Source of the DNA: Streptomyces sp. NBC_01463
Lineage (GTDB): Bacteria; Actinomycetota; Actinomycetes; Streptomycetales; Streptomycetaceae
Assembly (NCBI GenBank): GCA_036227345.1
Contig: CP109468.1
Coordinates: 1,674,001 to 1,738,000 of the forward strand
Direction of reading: 5' to 3'
Length of the DNA: 64,000 nucleotides
This document shows, one piece after another, positions 1 to 8,541 of this stretch. Numbering within the stretch: position 1 is the stretch's first letter; the number at the start of each line of letters is the position of its first letter. A program made the translations under genes and the position numbers. The notes under the pieces were generated by a model. That model did not search any database. It was not told the DNA's origin and saw nothing but the letters and a program-made list of their open reading frames with translations.

Positions 1-4
1 GCGA

Positions 5-17
5 AGTTCTCCGATGT
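5..17 (+). promoter_or_regulatory. Shared 13-bp motif, copy A (upstream of ABC importer operon)
   Basis: AGTTCTCCGATGT at 5-17, about 130 bp before the binding-protein gene. The same 13-mer recurs exactly at 9825-9837 and with one change at 8409-8421, each time in front of a gene of this sugar island. It is probably a regulator site or part of a shared promoter. The regulator is not known; the GntR protein at 13446 is the nearest candidate. Confidence 0.5.
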
Positions 18-145
18 CTTTAGGGCTCATCGTTGACATGAGCGTTCATTCGGGTGTCACATAGGCGCTCAGCGTACATGAGAGGTCGGAGAAGTCGCTC
101 TGATGGCGCTCTCAGCTCATCCCGCCCTCCGAGGAAGAGAAGCAC

Positions 146-1444
146 ATGAAAGCCAGACTCGCGGTCGTACCTCTCCTTGCGGTGACCAGCCTGATGCTCG
201 CCGGGTGCGGCGGGCAGAATGAGTCGAAGTCCGACGTGAAGCAGGACGCCGGTGCTCCGATCACCATCTGGGTCGACGACACGCGCACGAAGCCGGCCCA
301 GGAGTTCGCCGCAGCCCATCCGGACCTGAAGGCCACGATCAAGTCCGTGGACAACACGCACGGGAACATCTCGGCCCAGATCGCTCTCGCGGTCAAGGCG
401 AAGAAGGACGTGCCGGACGCGATCTTCCTGAGCTACCCGGACGAGATCGCCGGCATGATGGTCAACCCCGTGAACTACGCACTCCCGCTGAACGACGTCG
501 TCGGTCCCGATGTCCTGGGCGGATTCGCCAAGGGATCCACGGCGGCCTGCACGTTCGATGGCAAGACCTACTGCCTGCCCAACGACCTCGCCCAGACCGT
601 CCTGTATTACAACAAGAGCCTCTTCAAGGAATTCGGCTACACCGTCCCGAAGACGTTCGACGAGTGGCTCGCGCTCGGTTTGAAGGTCGGCAAGGAGCAC
701 CCCGGGTACTCCCTGGGCTCGGTGAACAGCCGATACGGGCTGAACGCCTACTACGGTTCGAGTGGTTGCGCCTTCAGCGCGTCGAGTTCTCCGACGACTG
801 TCAAGATCGACTTGAAGTCTCCGGAATGCACACGGGTCAACGACGTGATCGGTCCGCTACTCGCCAACAAGACCCTCTCGCCGCTGGACCCCTTCGACGC
901 GGCCTACACGCCTGTCGTCAAGAGCGGCAAGCTACTGGCATCGATCTCTCCGTCCTGGATGGGCGACTACGGAATCAAGCCGACCGCCCCGAAGAAGGGC
1001 GACTGGGCCGCTGCGCCCATGCCGACCTGGAAGGGGGCCACGACCAACGCGTCGGGCACCGCGGGCGGAGGTATCTGGGTGGTCTCTGCACTCTCCAAGA
1101 ACAGGGACGCCGCCGCGAAGTTCGCCTCGGGGATGGCCACGGACCCAGTTGTCCAGAGCACTTCGCCCGGCTACCCGGCCTCCACCGCGGCGGCCGATGC
1201 CTGGCTCAAGAAGGTGGCCAAGGACGACTGGTACGCGGAAGACCCCTCGGCCGTCTACAGGGATGCCGCGGGCAAGATCTCCCCCACCCTCGGGTTCGTG
1301 CGCTTCCAGGTCCAGGCGGAGGATGCGTTCAACGCCACCGTCGTCAAGAGCAGGGGCCGCGACATCGGCGCCGCGCTGACGGCCTTCGGCGACCGGGTTT
1401 CCAAGGCCGCGAAGTCGGCGAGCTACACGGTCAAGGGCGAATAA
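146..1444 (+). CDS. ABC sugar importer, extracellular solute-binding lipoprotein (CUT1)
   Basis: Captures a sugar or oligosaccharide outside the membrane for the two permeases that follow. The 432-residue product begins with a lipoprotein signal: a hydrophobic stretch and then the lipobox LAGC near residue 20, followed by a Gly/Ser/Asn-rich linker. Length and overall character fit family 1 (MalE/MsmE-like) binding proteins. GAGGAAGAG lies just before the ATG. The gene ends 3 bp before the first permease, so they are one operon. No cognate ATPase is encoded here; CUT1 systems in Streptomyces usually share the MsiK ATPase encoded elsewhere. The substrate is inferred from the neighbours to be an L-fucose-like deoxysugar or its oligomers. 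Confidence 0.93.
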   Translation: MKARLAVVPLLAVTSLMLAGCGGQNESKSDVKQDAGAPITIWVDDTRTKPAQEFAAAHPDLKATIKSVDNTHGNISAQIALAVKAKKDVPDAIFLSYPDEIAGMMVNPVNYALPLNDVVGPDVLGGFAKGSTAACTFDGKTYCLPNDLAQTVLYYNKSLFKEFGYTVPKTFDEWLALGLKVGKEHPGYSLGSVNSRYGLNAYYGSSGCAFSASSSPTTVKIDLKSPECTRVNDVIGPLLANKTLSPLDPFDAAYTPVVKSGKLLASISPSWMGDYGIKPTAPKKGDWAAAPMPTWKGATTNASGTAGGGIWVVSALSKNRDAAAKFASGMATDPVVQSTSPGYPASTAAADAWLKKVAKDDWYAEDPSAVYRDAAGKISPTLGFVRFQVQAEDAFNATVVKSRGRDIGAALTAFGDRVSKAAKSASYTVKGE

Positions 1445-1447
1445 CTG

Positions 1448-2353
1448 ATGGCGCCGCCAACTTCCGCGGTGCGACGCAGTTTCCGTCGCCGCACCGCTGG
1501 TATCTCCTTCGTTCTGCCGTACCTGGTCTTCCTTGTCCTCTTCGGAGTCGTGCCCACGGTCTACGGCATCGCCACCTCTTTCGAGGTGACCCCAGTCATC
1601 GGCGATGCCCACTTCAGCCTGACGGAGAACTACGCGGCTGTCCTCAGTGACGACCGGACCGTCCGGGCAGCGAAGAACGTCGGCCAGTACCTGCTGATCT
1701 GGCTGCCGTCGATGCTGGTGATCGTTTTTGCGATCGCCCTGGCGATGGACGCCCGGCGTACCCGCTTCGCGGCACTCACCCGGTTCGTCTCCTACGTTCC
1801 CGGCGCAGTCACGGGAGCGGCCGCGGCCCTGCTGTGGCTGTTCATGTTCTCGCCTGCGGTCAGCCCGGTCGGGACGCTTCTGCAGCCGCTCACGGACGAT
1901 TCCGGAACCATTGTCCGTGACAGCACGATGCCCCTGATCCTCTCGGTGATGGGCATCGCGGCCGGAGCCGGCGGCTGGATCGTGCTGCTCTACGGTGCGC
2001 TCACCGATATTTCGAAGGACGTGCTGGAGGCCGCCGAACTCGACGGGGCGCGCGCGTGGCACGTCGTTTGGCACATCAAGCTGCCGATGCTGCGCAACTA
2101 CATCGGCTTCATCTTCATCGTCTCTCTCGCCAACGGCTTCCAGGTCTTCGTCGAGCCGCAGGTGCTCGGCGCGGGCGCCCGCGGTCAGATCGACAGTGCC
2201 TGGTCGCTGAACCAACTCGTCTTCTCCTACGCCACCGGCGAGTCCAACTATGGTCGCGCTTCCGCCCTTTCGGTGCTCCTGCTCCTGGTCACGGTGACGG
2301 CGGCAATTGTCGTGATCAAGAAGACCCGTTTCCACTCGAAAGAAGCGGCATGA
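1448..2353 (+). CDS. ABC sugar importer permease 1 (MalF-like)
   Basis: Inner-membrane permease of the CUT1 importer, 301 residues with about six hydrophobic segments. The EAA loop that contacts the ATPase is visible as EAAELDGARAWHVVWHIKLP around residue 196, as in MalF/UgpA proteins. The N-terminus is basic and followed at once by the first membrane helix. It starts 3 bp after the binding-protein stop, and its TGA overlaps the ATG of the second permease (ATGA), so translation is probably coupled. Confidence 0.93.
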   Translation: MAPPTSAVRRSFRRRTAGISFVLPYLVFLVLFGVVPTVYGIATSFEVTPVIGDAHFSLTENYAAVLSDDRTVRAAKNVGQYLLIWLPSMLVIVFAIALAMDARRTRFAALTRFVSYVPGAVTGAAAALLWLFMFSPAVSPVGTLLQPLTDDSGTIVRDSTMPLILSVMGIAAGAGGWIVLLYGALTDISKDVLEAAELDGARAWHVVWHIKLPMLRNYIGFIFIVSLANGFQVFVEPQVLGAGARGQIDSAWSLNQLVFSYATGESNYGRASALSVLLLLVTVTAAIVVIKKTRFHSKEAA

Positions 2354-3264
2354 ACAAGGCACCGTCCTCACCATCGTCCCCGTCCCGCCGGAGGGGGACG
2401 GGGGCACCGCTCGGCTCTCTGGGCCGCAACGCGCTCCTGTCGATGACCGTCCTGTTTTTCGGGGTCCCGATCCTGTGGCTGCTACTGGCCCCGACGAAGA
2501 CCCGGAAAGAACTGACGAACGACGCGCCGCTCTCATTCGGCAGCGCGTCCCACGTCGGCGACGCCTGGTCACATGTATTCGGCTACAGCGACGGGATCTT
2601 CAGCACGTGGCTGGGCAACTCCGCCATCATCAGCGTTGCCGCCGTACTTCTGACCGTGTGCACCTGTGTCCCCGCCGGTTACGGCCTCGCCAAGTTCGCC
2701 TTCGTCGGCCGGACCACGATGCTGTTCCTGACCATGGTCACGATGATCGTCCCGCAGGCCGCCCTCATCCTGCCGCTCTACCTCGAGATGTCGGCGGTCG
2801 ACCTTACGAACACACTGTGGGCGGTCATCCTGCCCCTCTCCTTCTACCCATTCGGCGTCTACATCGTGTATCTGCACGCTGTGGCCTCGATGCCGAACTC
2901 CCTGATCGAAGCCGGCCGGCTCGACGGGGCTTCGGAGTGGACGATCTTCTTCCGTATCTACGCGCCCATAGCGCGGCCCGCGATCGCGATGGTCTCGTTC
3001 TTCTCGTTCGTCACGGCCTGGAACACGTTCTTCCTGCCGTACATCATGAATACCGATCCAGAGCTGGCCAACGTGCAGACGGGGCTTCAACTGCTCGTCC
3101 GCAACACCAACGCTCTCGGCGGCGCGAATTTCACCGGCATCCCTGTGCGCGAGCCCGAGGTGGCACTCGCCGCCCTGCTGTCCATCTCCCCGATCCTGCT
3201 CATCTTCCTCTTCGCCCAGCGCTTCCTGGTCGCCGGCCAGAAGGCTGGAGCAGAGAAGGAATGA
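2350..3264 (+). CDS. ABC sugar importer permease 2 (MalG-like)
   Basis: Second permease of the CUT1 importer, 304 residues with six predicted membrane segments. It carries the MalG-type loop EAGRLDGASEWTIFFRIYAP near residue 188. The ATG at 2350 is chosen because it overlaps the upstream stop and gives normal family length; the frame is open further upstream only inside permease 1. The long Ser/Pro/Arg-rich N-terminal tail (about 25 residues) is common in Streptomyces homologues. A short gap leads to the dehydratase gene, so transport and catabolism are probably co-transcribed. Confidence 0.93.
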   Translation: MNKAPSSPSSPSRRRGTGAPLGSLGRNALLSMTVLFFGVPILWLLLAPTKTRKELTNDAPLSFGSASHVGDAWSHVFGYSDGIFSTWLGNSAIISVAAVLLTVCTCVPAGYGLAKFAFVGRTTMLFLTMVTMIVPQAALILPLYLEMSAVDLTNTLWAVILPLSFYPFGVYIVYLHAVASMPNSLIEAGRLDGASEWTIFFRIYAPIARPAIAMVSFFSFVTAWNTFFLPYIMNTDPELANVQTGLQLLVRNTNALGGANFTGIPVREPEVALAALLSISPILLIFLFAQRFLVAGQKAGAEKE

Positions 3265-3286
3265 CTCTTCGAAAGGATCACACTCT

Positions 3287-4450
3287 GTGATCACCGACAT
3301 GCGCACGCTGTGTGCTACCCGGCTGCACGGCCGGGAGGACCAATGGCTGACCGATCGATACCGCAGCGTCAAAGCGGATGTGGCCATCGTCGTCGTGGAG
3401 ACCGATGACGGCGTGACAGGGATCGGAGAAGCCTGCTCGTACGGCAATCCGCTCCAGATCGCCGACTGGGTCCGGTGGTACCGCCCGAGCCTCATTGGCA
3501 GAGATCTCGACGACTTCTCCATCGTGCCCCGTCCTACCGGGACCGCTCTGGAGCACGCGGTGGGCTCGGCACACGACTTCGCGGTTGCCGGCATCGACTG
3601 CGCCCTGTGGGACGCGCGCGGCCGCCTGGCCGGCAAGCCGGTGGCCCAGCTCCTGGAACCTTCGGCCTCTGTGAGCGACGTCGATGTCTATGCCTCGGGC
3701 GGCGTGCGCTACGACTGGCACGACGAGCCTCGCACGCTGGTCGAGGACGTGCTCGGCTACGTGGATGCGGGATACCGGACCGTGAAGTTCCGGCTCGGCA
3801 CCGCGTGGCACTGGGACAATGTCACTCCGGCTCGCTTCCTCGCCTTGTTCGACGGGGTTCGAGAGGCCGTGGGCGACCGCGCAGGGCTGGCGGTCGACGC
3901 CAACAGCCGACTCTCGCGTGCCGAAGCACGTGAGCTCGCGGAGGGCCTGGCGGAGCGCGGAGCGCTGTGGCTGGAAGAGCCGCTCGCCAAGGACGACATC
4001 GAGGGATACGCCTCGCTGACGCAGTCGGTGGACCTGAAGATCAGCGGTGGCGAGTCGTTCACCACCATCGAGCAGTTCCGGCCGTGGATCGACCGTGGAT
4101 GCTTTGACATCGTCCAGCCCGACGCCGGTGTGTGCGGCATCAGCGAGGTCATGCGGATCGGACGCATCGCCGACAGCGCAGGCCTCTCGCTCATTCCTCA
4201 CTCGTGGCACAACGGGGTCATGCTGATGGCCAACGCCCACGCGGTCGCGGCGCTGCCGAACGCCTCGATGGTCGAGGAATGCATGGTCCAGGGACCGTTG
4301 CGATGGGACATCGTCCAGGATGGCTCGCGCGTCAAGGACGGGACGGTCTCGGTACTCGAGTCGCCGGGCCTGGGGGTGGAGATCATCGGCGACCTCGTCG
4401 ATCGGTATCCCTATGTCGAGGGCCACTACAGCGTCGAGGTGTACCGATGA
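3287..4450 (+). CDS. Enolase-superfamily sugar-acid dehydratase (mandelate racemase-like)
   Basis: Probably dehydrates a six-carbon deoxy sugar acid (L-fuconate, L-rhamnonate or similar) to the 2-keto-3-deoxy acid. The 387-residue barrel has the family residues: K167-x-R169 at the end of the second strand (KxR instead of the more common KxK), metal ligands D204, E230 (LEEP) and E256 (GGES), D279, and H305 in PHSWHN as the general base of the mandelate racemase subgroup. GTG at 3287 is used; an in-frame ATG at 3299 is possible. Its TGA overlaps the next ATG. The exact substrate rests on the neighbours: mutarotase, sugar dehydrogenase, lactonase, SDR and FAH hydrolase, which form the known oxidative L-fucose route. 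Confidence 0.85.
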   Translation: MITDMRTLCATRLHGREDQWLTDRYRSVKADVAIVVVETDDGVTGIGEACSYGNPLQIADWVRWYRPSLIGRDLDDFSIVPRPTGTALEHAVGSAHDFAVAGIDCALWDARGRLAGKPVAQLLEPSASVSDVDVYASGGVRYDWHDEPRTLVEDVLGYVDAGYRTVKFRLGTAWHWDNVTPARFLALFDGVREAVGDRAGLAVDANSRLSRAEARELAEGLAERGALWLEEPLAKDDIEGYASLTQSVDLKISGGESFTTIEQFRPWIDRGCFDIVQPDAGVCGISEVMRIGRIADSAGLSLIPHSWHNGVMLMANAHAVAALPNASMVEECMVQGPLRWDIVQDGSRVKDGTVSVLESPGLGVEIIGDLVDRYPYVEGHYSVEVYR

Positions 4451-5298
4451 CAGGGTCCACTCCCAAGGGTGGGATCGATCCTGTCGGCATAGGGCCGGAC
4501 GGGATACCCGAGTACCGCATCGAGGGAGCGTGGACGCTGCCCGTCAAGGGGCCTGCGGTTCCCCGGCTGGGCCCCGGTCTGGTCGAGTCCCTGCGGACGG
4601 TGACCGCCGCCACCGCGTCGGCCACGCTGCACCAGATGGGCATCACCAAGACCTTCATCCAGGGTCCTCGGTCCAATAAGCCGGGCCGAAGGATCATCGG
4701 TCGGGCTGTCACCCTGCAGCTCATGCCGATGAGAGAGGACATCTACAGCGACGCCGGCGTCACCCAGGAGTACGTCGAGCGGGCCACCGCGCTGTGGGCG
4801 GTCCTCGACTTCATCGAACCCGGCGACGTCCTGGTCGTCCAGGCGCACGGCTCCCTGCGCAGTGGTGTGGTCGGGGAAATGCTCGCGACCCACCTCCAGA
4901 ACCGCGGTGGTCTGGGACTCGTCGCGGACGGAGGCATCAGGGACTCGGCCAAACTCGACCAGCTCGACGTGCCGATCTGGTCGCTCGGACCGACACCCCA
5001 CTACGCCTCCCAGGGGGAACTGCTGCCCTGGGGCTACCACGTTCCGGTGGCCGTGGGAGGCACCCTGGTCCTTCCCGGGGACCTCATCGTCGCCGACGAC
5101 GACGGAGCAGTTGTGGTGCCGGTAGCAAAGGCCGCTGCGGTCGCCGAGGCCGGCGCCTCCCACGAGGCGTGGGAGGACTTCTCGCGGGCAAAACTCGCGC
5201 TCGGCGGTGCGCTGCGCCGCTACTACCCCCTCGATGACGTCGGACGCGCCGAGTACGAGGAGTGGGAGGCCGCCGGGCGGCCTCCGCTCAGCGCCTGA
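4447..5298 (+). CDS. RraA-family aldolase/decarboxylase-like protein
   Basis: 283 residues of the RraA/HMG-aldolase fold. The core shows GEMLATHLQNRGGLGLVADG then IRDS, matching the family's G-x(20)-R-D metal/substrate site (about residues 144-166). Family members are usually 4-hydroxy-4-methyl-2-oxoglutarate aldolases, oxaloacetate decarboxylases or 2-keto-acid aldolases; others are RNase E inhibitors. This protein is longer than the 160-230 residues of many relatives because of an N-terminal extension of about 45 residues. It is translationally coupled (ATGA) to the dehydratase, so it probably cleaves a keto acid of the same pathway, for example a 2-keto-3-deoxy-fuconate to pyruvate and lactaldehyde. 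That substrate is inference. Confidence 0.85.
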   Translation: MTGSTPKGGIDPVGIGPDGIPEYRIEGAWTLPVKGPAVPRLGPGLVESLRTVTAATASATLHQMGITKTFIQGPRSNKPGRRIIGRAVTLQLMPMREDIYSDAGVTQEYVERATALWAVLDFIEPGDVLVVQAHGSLRSGVVGEMLATHLQNRGGLGLVADGGIRDSAKLDQLDVPIWSLGPTPHYASQGELLPWGYHVPVAVGGTLVLPGDLIVADDDGAVVVPVAKAAAVAEAGASHEAWEDFSRAKLALGGALRRYYPLDDVGRAEYEEWEAAGRPPLSA

Positions 5299-5304
5299 CC
5301 CTCA

Positions 5305-5703
5305 TCAGTTCGCCGGAGCAGGGAGCACGTCGCCCTCTGCTCCGGCGAATTGCGCTGTCCCGGTCATGGTCCAGACGAGCGGGAGAATTTCATCGGCGTC
5401 TGTTCCGTCTTCCAGCAGCTCGCTGATGATGGCGTCCCAGTCGGGGTCGACCGGGCCGATTCTCAGCATCCGCTCGACCATGACCTCATAGCGGTCCGTG
5501 GTCTCGATCAGGTGGAAGAGGTCTCTTCCGTCACGCCAGATCTGCCACCGGGCCACGCCGCAGGAGGCCAGTGCGTCGCATACCGCGGAGGGGATCTCGG
5601 CGTGCACTGTGGCGTACCGGATCTCCATTCCTGGCCGGACGCGGGTCCGCCTGCCCGTCACGTGGATTCGTGCTTCACTCGGAGCCGTATCCGTCTGTCG
5701 CAT
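5305..5703 (-). CDS. L-rhamnose/L-fucose mutarotase family protein
   Basis: 132 residues of the RhaM/YiiL family of small sugar mutarotases, which speed the alpha/beta interchange of deoxysugars so that the right anomer is fed to the next enzyme. The family signature is visible: RYATVHAEIP with the conserved His, then WQIWRDGRDLFHLIET and, further on, DPDWDAIISELLED. AGGAAGG lies upstream of the ATG at 5703. The N-terminal 25 residues are somewhat long; the alternative ATG (M26) would remove part of the conserved first strand. In this cluster it would act before the aldo/keto reductase dehydrogenase. Confidence 0.88.
   Translation of the reverse strand: MRQTDTAPSEARIHVTGRRTRVRPGMEIRYATVHAEIPSAVCDALASCGVARWQIWRDGRDLFHLIETTDRYEVMVERMLRIGPVDPDWDAIISELLEDGTDADEILPLVWTMTGTAQFAGAEGDVLPAPAN
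5309..5349. terminator. Hairpin between convergent genes, inside the mutarotase 3' end
   Basis: Perfect 13-bp arms (TTCGCCGGAGCAG at 5309-5321 and its complement at 5337-5349) with a 15-nt loop. It begins 11 bp after the RraA stop and lies within the last codons of the convergent mutarotase gene. There is no clear U-tract, as is common for Streptomyces terminators. It is probably a terminator for the plus-strand operon. Confidence 0.55.
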
Positions 5704-5776
5704 GGGTCACCCTTCCTGGGCCGGTCGTTGCTCTTCGGGACTGCTGCTCATTGCGTGCTGTTCAGTGAACTCATGA

Positions 5777-5817
5777 GCCGGGGCGCCGCAGGGGTCTTCC
5801 CTCTGCGGCGCCCCGGC
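5777..5817 (-). terminator. GC-rich hairpin between beta-helix gene and mutarotase
   Basis: Perfect 15-bp arms (5777-5791 and 5803-5817) with an 11-nt loop, about 50 bp after the beta-helix stop and before the mutarotase start on the same strand. It may end or attenuate the beta-helix transcript. No U-tract follows. Confidence 0.6.
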
Positions 5818-5868
5818 TTCGTCGTGCGGTAGCGGGTCAGCTTCTCTTCGAACTGGCTAGGAGGGGCT

Positions 5869-8364
5869 TCACTTGACCGGTCGGACAGTGAACTGCATAT
5901 TGCCGACGTCGCTGCATGTGTACTGCAGGAGACCGACGCCGTCCTCAGTGCCGAGCCCGGCTACGTTGAGGCACTTGCCGGAGTGGGAGGCCACGATCTC
6001 TTGGTAGCCTGCGGCGGTTTCACGCACGTTCCACGAGAAGTGCGGCTGGGTGGAGCACGACCACTGGTAGACCGGCGCGAGGTTGTCCGTACGCCCGCCG
6101 GCGACTGCCAGGCACAGGCCGCTGACGAGGTTCTTGATCTGCACGGTGCCCCCCGCCTGGGGCAGGATCTCCCACTGCTGTGAAGGACTGTTCGTATCGG
6201 TCTGCTGCGTTATTTGCGCGGCGGTCCCGTCCGCAGCGATGTCCTTGCCGCTGTGACGGGCGACGATGGTCACCTTCGCTGTCGAAGCCTTGCCGCATTC
6301 CGGTGCGATGGTGCAGCCGGTCAGCCATGTGGCTTGGCCCGACTCGTAGGCGCCCTGGTCGGGGGCACTGCCGGTGTAGCCGTCGGTCACTCCGGCCACC
6401 GGTGTGCCCTTGTCGATCGCGGGTGATCCCGCCGCGGGTGTGAAGTCATTCGCGGAGAATGCTGTGTAGCCGGGATTCGGCGTGTTGGCGGCGGGGTTCT
6501 GGCTGTACTTCGTGGCGAGGTTGTGTGACTCGTTCGGGGTGCCACCGGGGATGTATTCATAGGTCCGGTCAGCAGGCTTGTCGCCGTCGAGGACGTTGTT
6601 GCGGACCGTGGTATTCGCGACCTGGGCAGCTGTCGCGTAGTAGTTCAGGATCGTCGACTTGTTGGGCGTGACGACAGTGTTGTTCGTGTAAGTGCCCTTG
6701 AGGTACGGCAGGGGGTGACCCGCGTTCCAGCCGCCCTGCGCGATGCCGTGGCCGCTGTTCGCGCTGGATCCGAGACCCCAGATGACGTTGTGGTCGACGT
6801 TGACGTCGATGGTTCCGTTGTCGAAATGCAGGCCGTTTCCGACATGGGAGGGGTTATGGATCGTGTTGTGGTCGATCCTGCCGCGCAGCGAGGTGTCGCA
6901 GCAGACATAGACGGCGCCCAGGTCGTATCCGATCTTTGCGTAGTCGGACATGTCGTTGTAGGCGATCCGCAGGTCGTAGCCGGCGTTGGGGTAGGCGTTG
7001 GTGTTCATGTTGATGACGTCGCGGCCGGTGGAACGCATCGTGTTCTGGACGATGGAGGAGTTCTGGGTCCCGTCCTCGACGGTGACAGCAGCGGCGTACG
7101 AGCCGTTGTAGGCGATGTCGGTGATGAGATTGTTCCGCACGACGTGGCCGGATCCCTTGAGGGAGATCCCTGCGCCGCCGGAGTACTGGATCCGGCTGTC
7201 GAGGAGCTTGTTGTTGCTGCCGTGCAGACGGATTCCGCTGTCGGCGCGATGGTTGCCGGCGTAGATGCCGGCGTAGGGCAAGTCACTTCGGTACTGCGTG
7301 GTCTGCCACTCGGACAGGTACCTTGCGTCGATCCTGGCCAGGGTGATGTCCGAGCTGGAGTCGTCCGTGCGGATCGTTGTGCCGAAGAACTTGATCCCGT
7401 CGATGATGATGGAGCTGCGCCCGGCGAGGTCGAAGCCGTAGTTGCGCTTCTTGGCCGTGATATTGCGCGGCGCCTGGCCGTCGGATGCCCGCATGAACAG
7501 TTGGTGGCTTGCAGCGTCGTAGTACCACTGGTTCGGCTCACGCAGGAATGACTTCTTGCCGACCAGCCGGAACTTGGGCGAAGGGCCACCGATCATGACG
7601 GGCGAGTCGCTGTTGGGGAATGTCAGGTGCAGTGTCTTGTTGGTGCCGTCGAGGTTGCCGGAGGACACCGTGCTTGTCGTGGTCACCCAGTGGCCGGCCA
7701 GCTGGACGGTGGCGCCGGTGAGGTCACCCAGAGCTGGGAACCCGTCATATGTCAGGGTGCCGGTGCCCTGCGAGTTACAGGGCGGCGTCGCGCAGGTGCC
7801 GCCCGTGGTGAGGGACCCCGACCAGCCCGCGGAGACGTATCCCGCGTCCCAGACCCCGGCCCCGGAAGCCGGATAGGACGCCTCCGGCACTGGTGTCGAG
7901 CCGGTGAATATCTGATTGGCCCACAGGTCGGAGTTCGCGGGATCGGCGCTGCTGCCGTAGGGCGCGCTCGCGGTGCCGGCCAGGACCAGGGACGTCTTGT
8001 AGACGTTGCCCGCGTCGGGGGTCCACCCGGAAACGGCGTCGGTGCCGTCCACTGTTACTTGGGCCCCCGACGCCGCCTCGAAGCGGATCGGGGCCGTACC
8101 GGTACCGGACGTGGGCGGGGTGACCGTCTCCCGGTAGGTCCCGGCCAGGATGCGGCAGGTGTCACCGGGCTGCGCGGTATCCGCGCAGTGCTGGATGGTG
8201 CGCAGGGGTGAGGGCTCCTCCCCACTTGCCGAGTCGTCGCCGTCCGGCGAGACGAAGTACACGGAACCGGCGGCCTGCGCCGGCTGCGCGGAGACCCCCA
8301 CGAGGACTGTCGAAAACAACATCGCGGCGACCGCCGCGATGGCCGTACTTGTCCGTCGGACCAT
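5869..8364 (-). CDS. Secreted right-handed beta-helix protein with C-terminal ricin-type lectin domain
   Basis: 831 residues from the ATG at 8364, chosen because CGGGAG precedes it and a clean Sec signal follows (basic VRRTS, hydrophobic core, AQPAQAAG). A TTG 11 codons upstream is less likely. The mature protein opens with YFVSPDGDDSASG, the start of many secreted pectate-lyase-like beta-helix proteins, then has repeated short coils rich in Asn, Gly and His (about residues 30-690). The last 120 residues are a ricin-B/CBM13-like trefoil with repeated QW motifs and Cys pairs. It is probably a glycoside hydrolase or lyase acting on fucose- or uronate-containing glycans. Family (for example GH141 or PL6-like) cannot be fixed by eye. 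Confidence 0.8.
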   Translation of the reverse strand: MVRRTSTAIAAVAAMLFSTVLVGVSAQPAQAAGSVYFVSPDGDDSASGEEPSPLRTIQHCADTAQPGDTCRILAGTYRETVTPPTSGTGTAPIRFEAASGAQVTVDGTDAVSGWTPDAGNVYKTSLVLAGTASAPYGSSADPANSDLWANQIFTGSTPVPEASYPASGAGVWDAGYVSAGWSGSLTTGGTCATPPCNSQGTGTLTYDGFPALGDLTGATVQLAGHWVTTTSTVSSGNLDGTNKTLHLTFPNSDSPVMIGGPSPKFRLVGKKSFLREPNQWYYDAASHQLFMRASDGQAPRNITAKKRNYGFDLAGRSSIIIDGIKFFGTTIRTDDSSSDITLARIDARYLSEWQTTQYRSDLPYAGIYAGNHRADSGIRLHGSNNKLLDSRIQYSGGAGISLKGSGHVVRNNLITDIAYNGSYAAAVTVEDGTQNSSIVQNTMRSTGRDVINMNTNAYPNAGYDLRIAYNDMSDYAKIGYDLGAVYVCCDTSLRGRIDHNTIHNPSHVGNGLHFDNGTIDVNVDHNVIWGLGSSANSGHGIAQGGWNAGHPLPYLKGTYTNNTVVTPNKSTILNYYATAAQVANTTVRNNVLDGDKPADRTYEYIPGGTPNESHNLATKYSQNPAANTPNPGYTAFSANDFTPAAGSPAIDKGTPVAGVTDGYTGSAPDQGAYESGQATWLTGCTIAPECGKASTAKVTIVARHSGKDIAADGTAAQITQQTDTNSPSQQWEILPQAGGTVQIKNLVSGLCLAVAGGRTDNLAPVYQWSCSTQPHFSWNVRETAAGYQEIVASHSGKCLNVAGLGTEDGVGLLQYTCSDVGNMQFTVRPVK

Positions 8365-8408
8365 GTCTACTCCCGTGTCGCCAGTAAGTGACGGCAACGT
8401 AACGAGAA

Positions 8409-8421
8409 AGTTCTCCTATGT
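8409..8421. promoter_or_regulatory. Shared 13-bp motif, copy B (upstream of beta-helix gene)
   Basis: AGTTCTCCTATGT, one base different from copies A and C. It sits 45 bp upstream of the beta-helix start codon. Here the motif forms part of a short inverted repeat GAGAA-AG-TTCTC at 8404-8415. Confidence 0.5.
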
Positions 8422-8541
8422 CTACGCCTCAAACTGCATGATGCTGATCCAGCAATGGGGCGAAACTGGGGCCTATCCACTACAAGAGGTACGAGAACTT
8501 GCTCGATGAGTGTCGCGTGGTCGCAGTCGCCGGATTCGGGG

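Noticed and set aside
5..17. AGTTCTCC motif as a transposon end or REP element
   Set aside because: Copies occur once each in three promoter regions of one island, with no flanking duplication, which fits a regulatory site better.
932..2572. 546-residue minus-strand open frame across the CUT1 genes
   Set aside because: It is a shadow of the lipoprotein and permease genes: Arg/Gly/Glu-rich composition, no motifs, and the plus-strand genes are certain.
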